The position numbers and the translations under genes are program-made. DNA of 64,000 bases. It comes from Bacillus sp. FJAT-26390. GTDB lineage: Bacteria > Bacillota > Bacilli > Paenibacillales > Paenibacillaceae. This document shows positions 45,319 to 54,195 of this stretch, one piece after another; position 1 is the stretch's first letter; the number at the start of each line of letters is the position of its first letter. The stretch lies in NCBI RefSeq assembly GCF_001682865.1, contig NZ_MAQX01000037.1, forward strand, positions 1 through 64,000, in the 5' to 3' direction. The notes under the pieces are model-generated. The model saw only the letters and a program-made list of their open reading frames with translations, searched no databases and was not told the DNA's origin.

Positions 45319-45723
45319 ATGTTTAAAACTAAAAACGTGAAGCTAAATCCGGACACGACCGATACGCTTGTCGGAGAAGGCTCAACCTTCGAAGGTAAAA
45401 TCAAATCCGAAGCCAGCATCCGCGTCGACGGCCATGTCATTGGCGATATTGAATCGGCAGGCCATGTCACGATCGGTGAGAACGGCAGCGCCCGCTCAAC
45501 GATTGTCGCCCGCGACCTCATCCTCGCAGGCAAAGTATACGGCAACGTGGAGGTAAAAGGAACGCTAACAATACGCGCGACCGGCTCCCTCATCGGCAAT
45601 CTATCCGCGGAAAATCTCCTCATTGAAGCCGGCGGCGTTTTCCAAGGAACAAGCAAGATGGCTGTTAAAGAAACTAGCGCTGACGCAGCCTCAGTAAAAG
45701 CAGCAAAAACGAATTCAGCATAA
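45319..45723 (+). CDS. Bactofilin (polymer-forming cytoskeletal protein)
   Basis: A 134-residue bactofilin. The right-handed beta-helix core is at about 15-110, with repeating hydrophobic turns such as IRVDGHVIGDIESAGHVTIG and ARDLILAGKVYGNVEVKG, flanked by short disordered tails. It self-assembles into membrane-associated filaments. AAGGAG of its ribosome site lies inside the end of the M23 gene, so translation is probably coupled. Confidence 0.93.
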   Translation: MFKTKNVKLNPDTTDTLVGEGSTFEGKIKSEASIRVDGHVIGDIESAGHVTIGENGSARSTIVARDLILAGKVYGNVEVKGTLTIRATGSLIGNLSAENLLIEAGGVFQGTSKMAVKETSADAASVKAAKTNSA

Positions 45724-45738
45724 TCTACAAAGCGATGA

Positions 45739-45777
45739 AGCATTCCATGGGACTCCCTCCTGTGGAATGCTTTTTTG
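45739..45777 (+). terminator. Terminator after the bactofilin gene
   Basis: GCATTCCA...TGGAATGC followed by TTTTTT, 16 nt after the stop. Confidence 0.88.
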
Positions 45778-45850
45778 GACTGGTTTGATAACTGGCTCTT
45801 TATGCAGGTATAATTGCCCTTAGGAGCTACTACATAGGAGGAGAATAACG

Positions 45851-46843
45851 ATGCGCTTTGTAAGCAACAACGGCATTACCGACCCCACGCTAAATTTGGC
45901 GTTAGAGGAATATATATTGCGTTCATTGCCAGACAATGACGATTATCTGCTTTTCTACATGAATGAGCCTTCGATCATCATCGGCAAAAACCAGAATACG
46001 GTCGAAGAAATCAACGCGGAGTATGTAGAGACAAACGGCATTCATGTGGTCCGCAGACTGTCTGGAGGCGGCGCTGTCTACCATGATCTCGGCAATTTAA
46101 ATTTCAGCTTCATCATGAAGGATGACGGCCAATCCTTCCATAACTTCAAGAAGTTCACAGAGCCCGTCGTTCGCGCGCTCCAACGCCTCGGCGTAGATGC
46201 GGAAATGACCGGACGAAATGATCTTCAAGTCGGCGAGCGTAAAATATCCGGCAATGCTCAGTTCTCTACAAAGGGAAAAATGTTCAGCCACGGAACGCTT
46301 TTATTTGATTCCGAAATCGAAAATGTCGTATCGGCGCTCAAGATCAATGCGGAGAAGTACGTGTCAAAATCAACCAAATCGATTCGCAGCCGCGTTGCTA
46401 ATATTTCAGAATTTTTGAAGGAGCCGCTGACGGTCGAGCAGTTCCGGCAAAGCTTGCTGCAATCGATTTTCGAAGGCTTCGAGGAAATTCCGTTCTACGA
46501 GCTAACGGAGCAGGACTGGGAGAGCGTTCACAAGCTTGCTGACGAGCGCTATCGCAGCTGGGAATGGAACTACGGCCGCTCTCCTGCCTTCAACGTGCAG
46601 CAGAAGAAACGGATAGAGGGTGCCGGGACGTTCGACGTACGCCTTCAGGTAGAAGAAGGCGTAATCGTAGGCGCTGCCATATACGGCGATTTCTTCGGTC
46701 GCGGCGACAGAAATGAAGTGGCTGAGAAGCTGATCGGCACTCGGTATGAAGCTTCTGCGCTCAAGCAGCTCATCGATGGCATCGATTTGCCGTTCTATTT
46801 TGGACCGGTAACGAATGAACAATGGCTGGAGCTTCTCTTATAA
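45851..46843 (+). CDS. lplA: Lipoate--protein ligase A
   Basis: A 330-residue BPL/LplA-fold enzyme that adenylates free lipoate and attaches it to lipoyl domains of dehydrogenase complexes. Signatures are IIIGKNQNTVEEIN, VVRRLSGGGAVYHDLGNLNF, the lysine loop GRNDLQVGERKISGNAQF and SHGTLLFDSEI; a C-terminal accessory domain begins about 250. The length is typical of LplA/LplJ with accessory domain. AGGAGG precedes the ATG. It is monocistronic. Confidence 0.93.
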   Translation: MRFVSNNGITDPTLNLALEEYILRSLPDNDDYLLFYMNEPSIIIGKNQNTVEEINAEYVETNGIHVVRRLSGGGAVYHDLGNLNFSFIMKDDGQSFHNFKKFTEPVVRALQRLGVDAEMTGRNDLQVGERKISGNAQFSTKGKMFSHGTLLFDSEIENVVSALKINAEKYVSKSTKSIRSRVANISEFLKEPLTVEQFRQSLLQSIFEGFEEIPFYELTEQDWESVHKLADERYRSWEWNYGRSPAFNVQQKKRIEGAGTFDVRLQVEEGVIVGAAIYGDFFGRGDRNEVAEKLIGTRYEASALKQLIDGIDLPFYFGPVTNEQWLELLL

Positions 46844-46858
46844 AAATCACGATCAAAT

Positions 46859-46885
46859 AGCCTCCAAGCTTGAAGCTCGGGGGCT
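46859..46885. terminator. Bidirectional hairpin between lplA and the small genes
   Basis: AGCCTCCAAGCTT/GAAGCTCGGGGGCT forms an imperfect stem between convergent genes. The flanking T-runs are short. Confidence 0.5.
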
Positions 46886-46896
46886 GTTTGCTGCTT

Positions 46897-47079
46897 CTAA
46901 CGGGAAAATCTTCTAACCATCCTATTGATTGCCGCCGTCATCCGCTCGTTATCCTTGCTCTTCTCTTCCTCTTCTTTCGCTCTTTCCAGCGCTAATAACC
47001 CTAAGCTATAACCAACAATTGAAAGGGACACTGAAATTTTAGCTAAATCATCAGCTGTAATTTCTTTTTTGGAAGTCAT
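46897..47079 (-). CDS. Small hypothetical protein, paralogue of 47139-47288
   Basis: A 60-residue protein. A hydrophobic helix at about 15-32 (KISVSLSIVGYSLGLLAL) is followed by a highly charged tail (ERAKEEEEKSKDNERM). The leader ITADDLAKISVSLSIVGYS aligns with LSADDLALWGAVILIIGDL of the gene just upstream. AAAGGAGC lies 5 nt before the ATG, supporting real translation. The function is unknown; probably membrane-associated. Confidence 0.65.
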   Translation of the reverse strand: MTSKKEITADDLAKISVSLSIVGYSLGLLALERAKEEEEKSKDNERMTAAINRMVRRFSR

Positions 47080-47138
47080 CTTATGCTCCTTTATTTGAAA
47101 ATAGATTTAGCATGCTTATGATAATTAGAAAGAAATTA

Positions 47139-47288
47139 TTATTTATTTGAGGACTCCGTTCTTTCTTTTATAATTGCGAACAATCCAAATAAATCGCCAA
47201 TTATTAAAATAACTGCACCCCACAGGGCAAGATCGTCAGCTGATAGTTCGTTGACATCCGCTTCCGCTATAATAGCTCTTTTTGACAT
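47139..47288 (-). CDS. Small hypothetical protein, paralogue of 46897-47079
   Basis: A 49-residue protein starting at the ATG at 47288, with AAGGAGC upstream. The body is LSADDLALWGAVILIIGDLF followed by GLFAIIKERTESSNK. It has one hydrophobic helix with conserved small and acidic residues. The same layout as the next gene suggests a tandem duplication. The function is unknown. Confidence 0.6.
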   Translation of the reverse strand: MSKRAIIAEADVNELSADDLALWGAVILIIGDLFGLFAIIKERTESSNK

Positions 47289-47411
47289 TTGGATTAAGCT
47301 CCTTGGTTTCATATGATGATAACAGCCTATGCCAAAGCGCAGCATGGGGTTTGGGCGTATGCCGCAGTGTCTAGAAATAATGTTGGACGAATGGCTATGC
47401 CAAAAGAAAAA

Positions 47412-47437
47412 GAGCCTTTAGAATCGCTTCTAAGGCT
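47412..47437 (-). terminator. Minus-strand terminator hairpin in the intergenic region
   Basis: GAGCCTTTAGA-ATCGCT-TCTAAGGCTC, followed on the minus strand by TTTTTCTTTT. It may be the final terminator of the GH85 operon. Confidence 0.65.
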
Positions 47438-47658
47438 CGTTTGTCGTGTCGGGGGTACTACTTCAATCGCCAGCACCCCAGCTGCGTGGAACTAACAGGA
47501 ATAACTCCATCTAATCTTTGGATTCAGAGGACGTATGGAACGTTTAGCTGGAAAATCTCCCGTTAATCGGAGCACGTCCAGCCCATTTGGGCTAAAAAGA
47601 ACAAATTAGCGGGAGGAAATCCAACTAATCATAAATTTCGCTCGAAATCCGTTGATAT

Positions 47659-47677
47659 AACGGGATTTTTTCCCGTT
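47659..47677. repeat. Hairpin AACGGGA-TTTTT-TCCCGTT
   Basis: A 7-bp inverted repeat. Related CCCGTTAATC segments lie nearby at 47552-47568 and, inverted, at 47602-47620, so the 130-bp patch looks like a degenerate intergenic repeat element. Confidence 0.45.
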
Positions 47678-47824
47678 AATCCTGATTCCAGCGGCTGAAG
47701 CCTCTTGCCTCAGCTTCAACTTCAGCGGCGCGCGGGGCAAAATGAGGGCTAGGACAGCTTTTTCACGCAGGGAAATAAAAACGGAAAAGCAGCAGCGCCA
47801 ATCCGATCCTCCTCGGCATACGAA

Positions 47825-47859
47825 AGGGCACTGGAAAATACAGCTTTTCCAGTGCCCTC
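47825..47859 (-). terminator. Terminator hairpin after the GH85 gene
   Basis: AGGGCACTGGAAAA pairs with TTTTCCAGTGCCCT around a short loop, 27 nt after the stop at 47886. Only three T follow on the minus strand. Confidence 0.7.
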
Positions 47860-47885
47860 TACTCGCGTATTGCTCGCTGACTGGC

Positions 47886-50800
47886 TTACTTCTTAAGAAG
47901 CTCCAGCATTTTCAGCAGAACGGTTACCGACTCCGCTCTCGTCGCTGAATCGTTAGGCGCAAAGCGGTTGCCCCCGCGTCCTTGGATAATGCCCTGCTGC
48001 GCGGCGGTCATGACATAACCTTTCGCCCACGCGGCAATTGCTGCGTCGTCAACAAAAGTGGTGCTGTCGATCTCGCTTACCGGCAAAGAGGCAGCCTTGA
48101 CAATCATCGCCACCATTTGGGCGCGAGTAATGATTGTATCGGCGCGGAAAGTGCCATCCTCATAACCGCTGATAATGCCAGCCTCTGCAGCTAAAGAAAT
48201 AGCTTCCTTCGCCCAATCACGCACCATCTCGCTATCCTTGAAGGCGAGCGGCTTCGCTACCCCTTTCAGCTGGAGAGCGTTAACCAGCATAACTGTAAAC
48301 TCCGCGCGTGTAACCTGCGCATTCGGTTTAAAGCTGCCGTCTAAATAACCGCCAACTATACCTTTCGAAGCAGCATCCTTAATGTTAGTCTCTGCCCAGT
48401 GTCCAGCAATATCGTTGAACGATACGGGAGGTTTCGTCTCCGCTAATTCCTTCACATCAATGCTAAAGACAGCGAATTTGGTAAAATGATCAACCTCTGC
48501 CGTAATGATGTCCCCTGCTGCTTTTCCCCCGACTTTAATCCATTTCTTGCTAGCTTCATCGTAGTAGAAAATGACCGGCACACGGTTTGTTCCCACTTTC
48601 GATGAATCGAATTTAATCGACAGGCTCACTGGTTTCCCAAAGCTTCCGGTCATATTCTTTAATAGTTCAAAAACGGGACTAAGCAAAATGTCCGTATTGC
48701 TTATCAGTGGGGCCGCATTCGCTAGTTTCTCAATGCTGACGCGCAGCTCCTGTACCGATGCCCCGGCAGGAACGACCAACGTCAATTCATCGTTTAGCTT
48801 AACCGTTCCTGTGCCATTTGCCGCTATGGTCAGGTCTGATTTAGTTGCGGGCGCAGGTGGCGTAACCGGTGGCGTGTAGCCACCGTCAACAGGCGGGTTC
48901 CCACCGTTCCCCTCGCCATCGCCCGGCGACTCGCCGCCCTCATAGGTTAAAGCTTTCCGCAGTAACATAACGGCTTCTGCCAGCGTAACCTCGTTTTGCG
49001 GCGAGAGTGTCTGGCCTTCTGCAAACAGCGGCGCAAGTCCGTTTGCAAACAAAGCGTTAATATAAGCCTTAAATGGCTGATTCACGGATTCCACGTCCGC
49101 AAACTTGCTTAGCGCATCGGTGTCAACAGCCGTATTGAGCGCTAACGTTTTGGATATAATCGCCAATAGCTCCTCGCGGCTTACAAGCAGCTCCGCATCC
49201 ATGCTGTAATCTGCCGCAATTTGCGCCATAACGCCCTCGAACGTAAGCTCCTTATTCAGCGCTTTATTCATCAGGCTTACCAGCTCGGACCGTTTGATGG
49301 AGTGATTTGGATCAATATTTGCGGTATCATCCGCTTTAAGGATGCCTTTCTTGATCCAGTCCTTGAGCTCGCTTTCCGCCCAGTGCCCTCTTATGCCGCC
49401 AAACACCCGTGCTTCAAATGCTGCTCGTATGCTTTCTTGGTCCGCATAACCTTCAGCCGGACGGCTCGCTAACAGCTCCGAAGCGATATAAGACTTTTGT
49501 TTATCATCAAGCAGGCTGTACAGCTCCATTGACAAGCCAAGCCCGGACGCTTCCAGCGCTGTCTTCATAGCAGCCGCATCCTGCGCGCCGTTAACCGCCG
49601 CAACGGCTGTTCTAATCATTTCTTCGACATACGCTTGAACAACCGCGTCGACGGCCGCTTGCAGCGATGTTTTGTCCATGAACCCGCCAACTGGTTTGTT
49701 CTCCCACACTTCATAGGAAACGACTCGTTTCGTATAGTCATCCAGCTTATTGTACAAGCTCAAATTCAGATTAAGCCCCGGCGACTCCAATGCAGCCTGC
49801 ATATCGGCGGCGCTTTGAACGCTGTTCATCATTTCGACAAACCGGCTTTTGAAGCCGTACACTTCAAATTCATAGATCCGCGCAGTGTTATCCGTAGCCG
49901 TCGCTTTATCCAGCTGCAGCCTTACATACCTCACTTCCGTCAACGGTATGTTATGCTCGGTTACGCTATACGTATTTCCTACTACAGTCGTTACATCGCT
50001 CCAGGCCGCGTTATCGCTGCTGATCTGGATTTTATAGCTATCCGTATTCATGGCATCAGCTTCTCCGCCATACGCGGCATGGCCGATTTTAAACTCGCTG
50101 ATCAATGCTTTCTGACCCAAATCAACCTTTACCCAGTGAGGATTAGTGCCTGAGTTGGCGCACCATTTGGTTTTGGCGTTGCCGTCAAAAGCGAACTTGG
50201 CAGCCTCGCCAGCCGCGCATTGCGAGTCGGCCGTATAAGCGCTGTCTGGCTTGCCCAACGCCATATTCAGCTTCCCGCCGATAATGTCGCTCGTTACGGT
50301 AACCTGCGCCGTTGCCGTATCCTCTCCAGCGCTATTGATAGCGGTTAGCTTCACCGTGTAGATGCCTTCCTGCGCATAGGTCACCTTCGGATTTCCCGAG
50401 CTGTAATCAACCGTACCGCCCGGAAATTCCCATACGACCTTCTCCTTCGTTTCAAACGACTGATCATAGAAGGTGATGGTATCGCCAGGCGCAGCGTACC
50501 AAGCATCAGCTGTAAACTTCGCTTCCGGCTTCGGATACTCCGGCCATTCCATAATCGCTTGCGTCCCCGCGCCTTGTCTGTAGTACGGATCAACAGGAAC
50601 AACCTCGATGACGCTTGTCAGTTCCTTGCCGATGCGCTTAATGGCAGGTACGTAATAAGCCGTATTTGGCGTAGCGCCTTGGAACTCCCTGCTGCCGTCC
50701 GGCTTAATCAGATAAATCTCGTAATAAGCGGCATTTGAGCCCGACCCGTCCCATTTAATCCGGGCATCGGCGGTGATGTCCGTGATGAAGTCGTTTTCGA

Positions 50801-52532
50801 CTGATAGATCACGAACGGCTCCCGCTTCATTCCCTTGTGCCGAAGAAGCAGTCACAGACAACCGCCCAATATTGATCGAATAGTCAAGAACGGCTTTCTG
50901 GCTGGTGAAGTTTAAGGAAATGGCTGCGATCGTCTTGCCTTGGTACGCCGCTAGCGGAAGATTTTTCGTGCGCCAAGCGCCAGGTGTCGCTTCCCCTGCA
51001 TCAAGAAATACAAATTGATCGGGTGCATCGGCAAACGCTAGCCCTACCTGCATATTGGAGTCCGTCATGCCCGGCGTATTCGTTTTGAACGTTAACGCAA
51101 GGCTCGTGTCAGCAGCTACCGGCAGCTCTGTTTTGTAGAGCTTAACCTGGGTAGCGTTTTTCGCATTCAAAAGATTTCCCGCCACCTTCAGCGAGCTGCC
51201 GCCATAGTAAGCGGAAGAGAAATCGATGCTAGGCTTCAACGCGGTTCCTTGGCTGAGCGTTATCCAGCGCCATGTCGGCATGACATCCTGCAAGCTGCGG
51301 TTGTTCCAAGGCTTCGTGCGCAGCACCTCGCCATCCACCGCGAAGAAATCGCCGTTGCCGGTATTAAAGTTAGTAATGAAAGGAAGCTTCGTTACCGGCG
51401 TTTTTTCCACGAAATAATTCGCTATGCCCTTCCAGCTTGCCGTCGTTGTCGTACGGCTAGGATCGCCGTTTTGGCCGACCCAGAACAGGTTTTCCTTGGC
51501 ATATAAATCTTCTCTGCTCTTATGCACCTTGAACGCCCAATCCGGGCGGTAAATGCCGAGCGAGAGCGTTGCCGGCTGATTATTCGGGAAGATAGCTCCC
51601 CAATTCGGATTCGATCCCGTCCCGTTCGCCTCAACATCAATGCCGGCGTAGATGTCGTACGGGCTTCTGCCCAGACTCTCCGCTTTGGCTCTGGAATTGT
51701 TCAGTCCCGTCTGATTCCATGAGAAGTCAATAAACATGCTATCGGACACTCTGCCATTGTCCTCGACGAACATGGCATTGTTATTGTTCAGCTGGCGCTG
51801 CCAGCCGACCGCGCCCGTGCTGTTCATCGCATCGTACCACTGCATTTGCATGCCGGGCTTTTTGTGCGCCTGCAAATACTTTAGAAACTCCTGCATCAAG
51901 CTTGCCGTAGCCGCATTTCCTCCGGCTGTTTCCTGATTGATAAACCAACCGTCGAAGCCGTAGTAATCGGCTGCTTCGATCAATTTATCGGCAAACGGAA
52001 AGGAGCCGTCGGCATTTTTTTGCAGCGAGGCCGTGACCCAGGAGAACTTTCCTCCATATGCCGTCGGCGGATAAAAGATATTGCCTAAAATCGGCACGCC
52101 GTTTTTGTGAGCCGCGTCGATCGCATCAGCGCTCGGCGGCACGATAATGCCCTCGCTGGAGGAGCCTGCCCAGTGCACCAGCAAATCAACGTACTGCCAG
52201 TATTGAAAAGCATATACGTCAAATTGCTCCGAGCCTTGGGAAGGCACCTTGCTGGTTGATTGATACATTGCGGAAAGAGCAGCCAGTTTAGGAGCTGTTG
52301 ATGCATTCGGATTGACTTGATAACCTCCATTAGTCCGGCTAGCAAGCGGGATTGAAGCTCGATTGAATGCGGCATCCGGGTCTGTCTCCGGCGACCATTG
52401 CAGCAGATCATCAACGAACCAAGCGGATGCGGTCGGCTGCTTTGCGCTGGCCGTGCCGCTCCATGCCATACAGATCGAACAAGCTAAAAACAAACCCGCT
52501 ATAAGCTTATACCCGTTTAACTTCGTGATCAT
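47886..52532 (-). CDS. SLH-anchored endo-beta-N-acetylglucosaminidase (GH85)
   Basis: A 1548-residue exported protein with a signal peptide of about 30 residues (cleaved near TASA). The GH85 catalytic domain is about 35-420, with the catalytic pair Asn199 and Glu201 in GWFINQETAGG; the family cuts the GlcNAc-beta-1,4-GlcNAc core of N-glycans. Further regions: a jelly-roll at about 420-560, a PKD domain near 664-747, an F5/8C discoidin domain about 754-890, two helical ~65-residue repeats about 899-1042, one degenerate SLH-like segment (HWAESELKDWIKKGIL), a ZU5-like region and three SLH repeats (about 1370-1548). It lies 57 nt downstream of the sugar-binding lipoprotein gene, probably the same operon. 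Confidence 0.92.
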   Translation of the reverse strand: MITKLNGYKLIAGLFLACSICMAWSGTASAKQPTASAWFVDDLLQWSPETDPDAAFNRASIPLASRTNGGYQVNPNASTAPKLAALSAMYQSTSKVPSQGSEQFDVYAFQYWQYVDLLVHWAGSSSEGIIVPPSADAIDAAHKNGVPILGNIFYPPTAYGGKFSWVTASLQKNADGSFPFADKLIEAADYYGFDGWFINQETAGGNAATASLMQEFLKYLQAHKKPGMQMQWYDAMNSTGAVGWQRQLNNNNAMFVEDNGRVSDSMFIDFSWNQTGLNNSRAKAESLGRSPYDIYAGIDVEANGTGSNPNWGAIFPNNQPATLSLGIYRPDWAFKVHKSREDLYAKENLFWVGQNGDPSRTTTTASWKGIANYFVEKTPVTKLPFITNFNTGNGDFFAVDGEVLRTKPWNNRSLQDVMPTWRWITLSQGTALKPSIDFSSAYYGGSSLKVAGNLLNAKNATQVKLYKTELPVAADTSLALTFKTNTPGMTDSNMQVGLAFADAPDQFVFLDAGEATPGAWRTKNLPLAAYQGKTIAAISLNFTSQKAVLDYSINIGRLSVTASSAQGNEAGAVRDLSVENDFITDITADARIKWDGSGSNAAYYEIYLIKPDGSREFQGATPNTAYYVPAIKRIGKELTSVIEVVPVDPYYRQGAGTQAIMEWPEYPKPEAKFTADAWYAAPGDTITFYDQSFETKEKVVWEFPGGTVDYSSGNPKVTYAQEGIYTVKLTAINSAGEDTATAQVTVTSDIIGGKLNMALGKPDSAYTADSQCAAGEAAKFAFDGNAKTKWCANSGTNPHWVKVDLGQKALISEFKIGHAAYGGEADAMNTDSYKIQISSDNAAWSDVTTVVGNTYSVTEHNIPLTEVRYVRLQLDKATATDNTARIYEFEVYGFKSRFVEMMNSVQSAADMQAALESPGLNLNLSLYNKLDDYTKRVVSYEVWENKPVGGFMDKTSLQAAVDAVVQAYVEEMIRTAVAAVNGAQDAAAMKTALEASGLGLSMELYSLLDDKQKSYIASELLASRPAEGYADQESIRAAFEARVFGGIRGHWAESELKDWIKKGILKADDTANIDPNHSIKRSELVSLMNKALNKELTFEGVMAQIAADYSMDAELLVSREELLAIISKTLALNTAVDTDALSKFADVESVNQPFKAYINALFANGLAPLFAEGQTLSPQNEVTLAEAVMLLRKALTYEGGESPGDGEGNGGNPPVDGGYTPPVTPPAPATKSDLTIAANGTGTVKLNDELTLVVPAGASVQELRVSIEKLANAAPLISNTDILLSPVFELLKNMTGSFGKPVSLSIKFDSSKVGTNRVPVIFYYDEASKKWIKVGGKAAGDIITAEVDHFTKFAVFSIDVKELAETKPPVSFNDIAGHWAETNIKDAASKGIVGGYLDGSFKPNAQVTRAEFTVMLVNALQLKGVAKPLAFKDSEMVRDWAKEAISLAAEAGIISGYEDGTFRADTIITRAQMVAMIVKAASLPVSEIDSTTFVDDAAIAAWAKGYVMTAAQQGIIQGRGGNRFAPNDSATRAESVTVLLKMLELLKK

Positions 52533-52589
52533 TTCAATTCCCCATTTCTGTTTCCCTGCTCCCCTATCTGTATCCGATTCTGTATTTTT

Positions 52590-54095
52590 CTATTTACTTG
52601 CGCGCCATTCGTCAAGCTGCTTCTGTACTTCAGCCATAATCTTGTCAATTCCTTGCGCTTTCAGCTTCTCAACCGCTTTCGGCTGAATTTCATCCGGGTT
52701 AACCGAGCCTGTTTTGAGCGCATTGCCATACTCGTCAACAGCGTTTTTCACGTTGGCAATTTCCGACATTACGCTTGTAGGATCGAATTGGAATCCGAGC
52801 AGCGGCGCGTTCGTAGCGGAGCTGTTAAACGCTTTGTACTGCTCCCATTTATCAGCCGGATCATTGGCAAGCTTATCAAGAAGGAACATATTTCCGAGCG
52901 TAAATGCCGGCATCGAGTAGCCCGAATCAGGAATCGGCTCAAACGTATCCTCCGTAAGCTTCTTGTAATGGACGCCTTCAATACCGTTGTTCAACAGGTT
53001 GCGAAGGTGTGCATCGGTATTAAGCAGATTTAGAAATTCCATCGCTTTTTCCGGATATTTAGTCTGTGCCGAGATCGCTTGAAGCGAGCCGGTAACCGAC
53101 CAGTTAAATACCATTGGCTCATGGATTGGCGTGGACGCAATCGGATATTGCATGCTGTCCGTCCAGAGAATATCTGCAAAAGGTACCGTATGCTGCTTGT
53201 CTACAAGCCATTTGCCTGTTTTCTCATGTTCATTTCCTTGCTTAACTGCAACGTCTGGAGGCAAATAGCCTGCTTTGTAATACTTGTGCATCGTGCCGAA
53301 CATTTGCTTCGCTTCTGGCGTATCCCATACATTTACAACTTTAAAATCGGTCGTATTCAGCGGCACGCCAATTGGCAGCCCTTCAAGCGCATAGTCGAAC
53401 GGCAGGAATGGATCGATGTTGCTTGGGATCGGATAAACATCCGGCTCGCCTGCTTTAACCGCTTTCAGCATCGGCTCTAGGCTCTCCAGCGTTGTCGCCT
53501 TCGTAATATCCAGGTTGTATTTATCGGCTAAATTTTTGTTGAAGCGCCATACCGCTTGTGCAGGCAGCTCCTTGTTCGTCGGGATCGCATAATTATGGCC
53601 GCTTACTTTGGAGCCCTCTAGGAAAGCTGGATCAAGCACTTCCTTGATGCCCTTGCCATACTCGTCTAGCAGCGCATCCAGCTCGTAGAAATAACCTTTT
53701 CTTGCGCTTTCTACGTAGTTGAACGCCCAAGAAGAAGTAAATGCGATGTCGAACGGCTCGCCTGACGCTGCAATAACTTGCATTTTTTGCGTGTAATCGC
53801 CCCAGTCGAGCACTTTCATTTCAATCGTTGCGTTTATTTTCTCTGTCAGGTACTTATTCACTTCAGCGATTACTTTATCTTGATCAGCCTGCACGCCGCC
53901 AATCGTGTACCAGATCAAGTTAACTGGCTTTTCTTTTTTCTCTGCTGCCGGCTTCTCTCCCGCATTGTTCGTTGGCTCCGGCTTTTCGCCGCTGCCGCTA
54001 TTCTCTTTTCCGCTGGAACAGCCCGCGAGCGCTGCGACAGCAATCATCATGAAAACAAGTACAGTAAGCATACTTTTTCTGCTTTTGGCTACCAT
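52590..54095 (-). CDS. Sugar ABC transporter substrate-binding lipoprotein (LipO-like, DUF3502)
   Basis: A 501-residue lipoprotein with lipobox VAALAGC (Cys26) and a Ser/Gly/Glu-rich linker. A family 1 extracellular solute-binding domain follows (INATIEMKVLDWGDYTQKMQ, FDIAFTSSWAFNYVESARKG). A C-terminal DUF3502-type segment (LLGFQFDPTSVMSEIANVKN) is usual for the LplA/LipO group that serves LplB/YtcP permeases. It probably binds oligosaccharides released by the GH85 enzyme encoded next. It lies downstream of its permeases, the reverse of the commonest order. No ATPase gene is present; a shared MsmX-type ATPase is expected. Confidence 0.92.
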   Translation of the reverse strand: MVAKSRKSMLTVLVFMMIAVAALAGCSSGKENSGSGEKPEPTNNAGEKPAAEKKEKPVNLIWYTIGGVQADQDKVIAEVNKYLTEKINATIEMKVLDWGDYTQKMQVIAASGEPFDIAFTSSWAFNYVESARKGYFYELDALLDEYGKGIKEVLDPAFLEGSKVSGHNYAIPTNKELPAQAVWRFNKNLADKYNLDITKATTLESLEPMLKAVKAGEPDVYPIPSNIDPFLPFDYALEGLPIGVPLNTTDFKVVNVWDTPEAKQMFGTMHKYYKAGYLPPDVAVKQGNEHEKTGKWLVDKQHTVPFADILWTDSMQYPIASTPIHEPMVFNWSVTGSLQAISAQTKYPEKAMEFLNLLNTDAHLRNLLNNGIEGVHYKKLTEDTFEPIPDSGYSMPAFTLGNMFLLDKLANDPADKWEQYKAFNSSATNAPLLGFQFDPTSVMSEIANVKNAVDEYGNALKTGSVNPDEIQPKAVEKLKAQGIDKIMAEVQKQLDEWRASK

Positions 54096-54195
54096 TCTTT
54101 GTTCCTCCCTTTATTGGTGAAAATATATATTAACACGTCGATGCCGGTTGCCGGCTCGTGCGCCTTAATAACGCCTTTTAATTATGCTTGTCGTG

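Larger units (their letters stand above)
47289..47885. other. Non-coding region with hairpins and a dispersed-repeat-like element
   Basis: No convincing gene. It holds a hairpin at 47412-47437 with a T-rich minus-strand tail, three related CCCGTTAAT-type motifs (47552-47568; inverted at 47602-47620; 47659-47681), a perfect AGCCCATTTGGGCT dyad at 47580-47593, and a terminator hairpin at 47825-47859. Confidence 0.55.

Noticed and set aside
47742..47948. 68-residue plus-strand ORF
   Set aside because: Runs over the terminator hairpin and into the antisense of the GH85 gene; no ribosome site.
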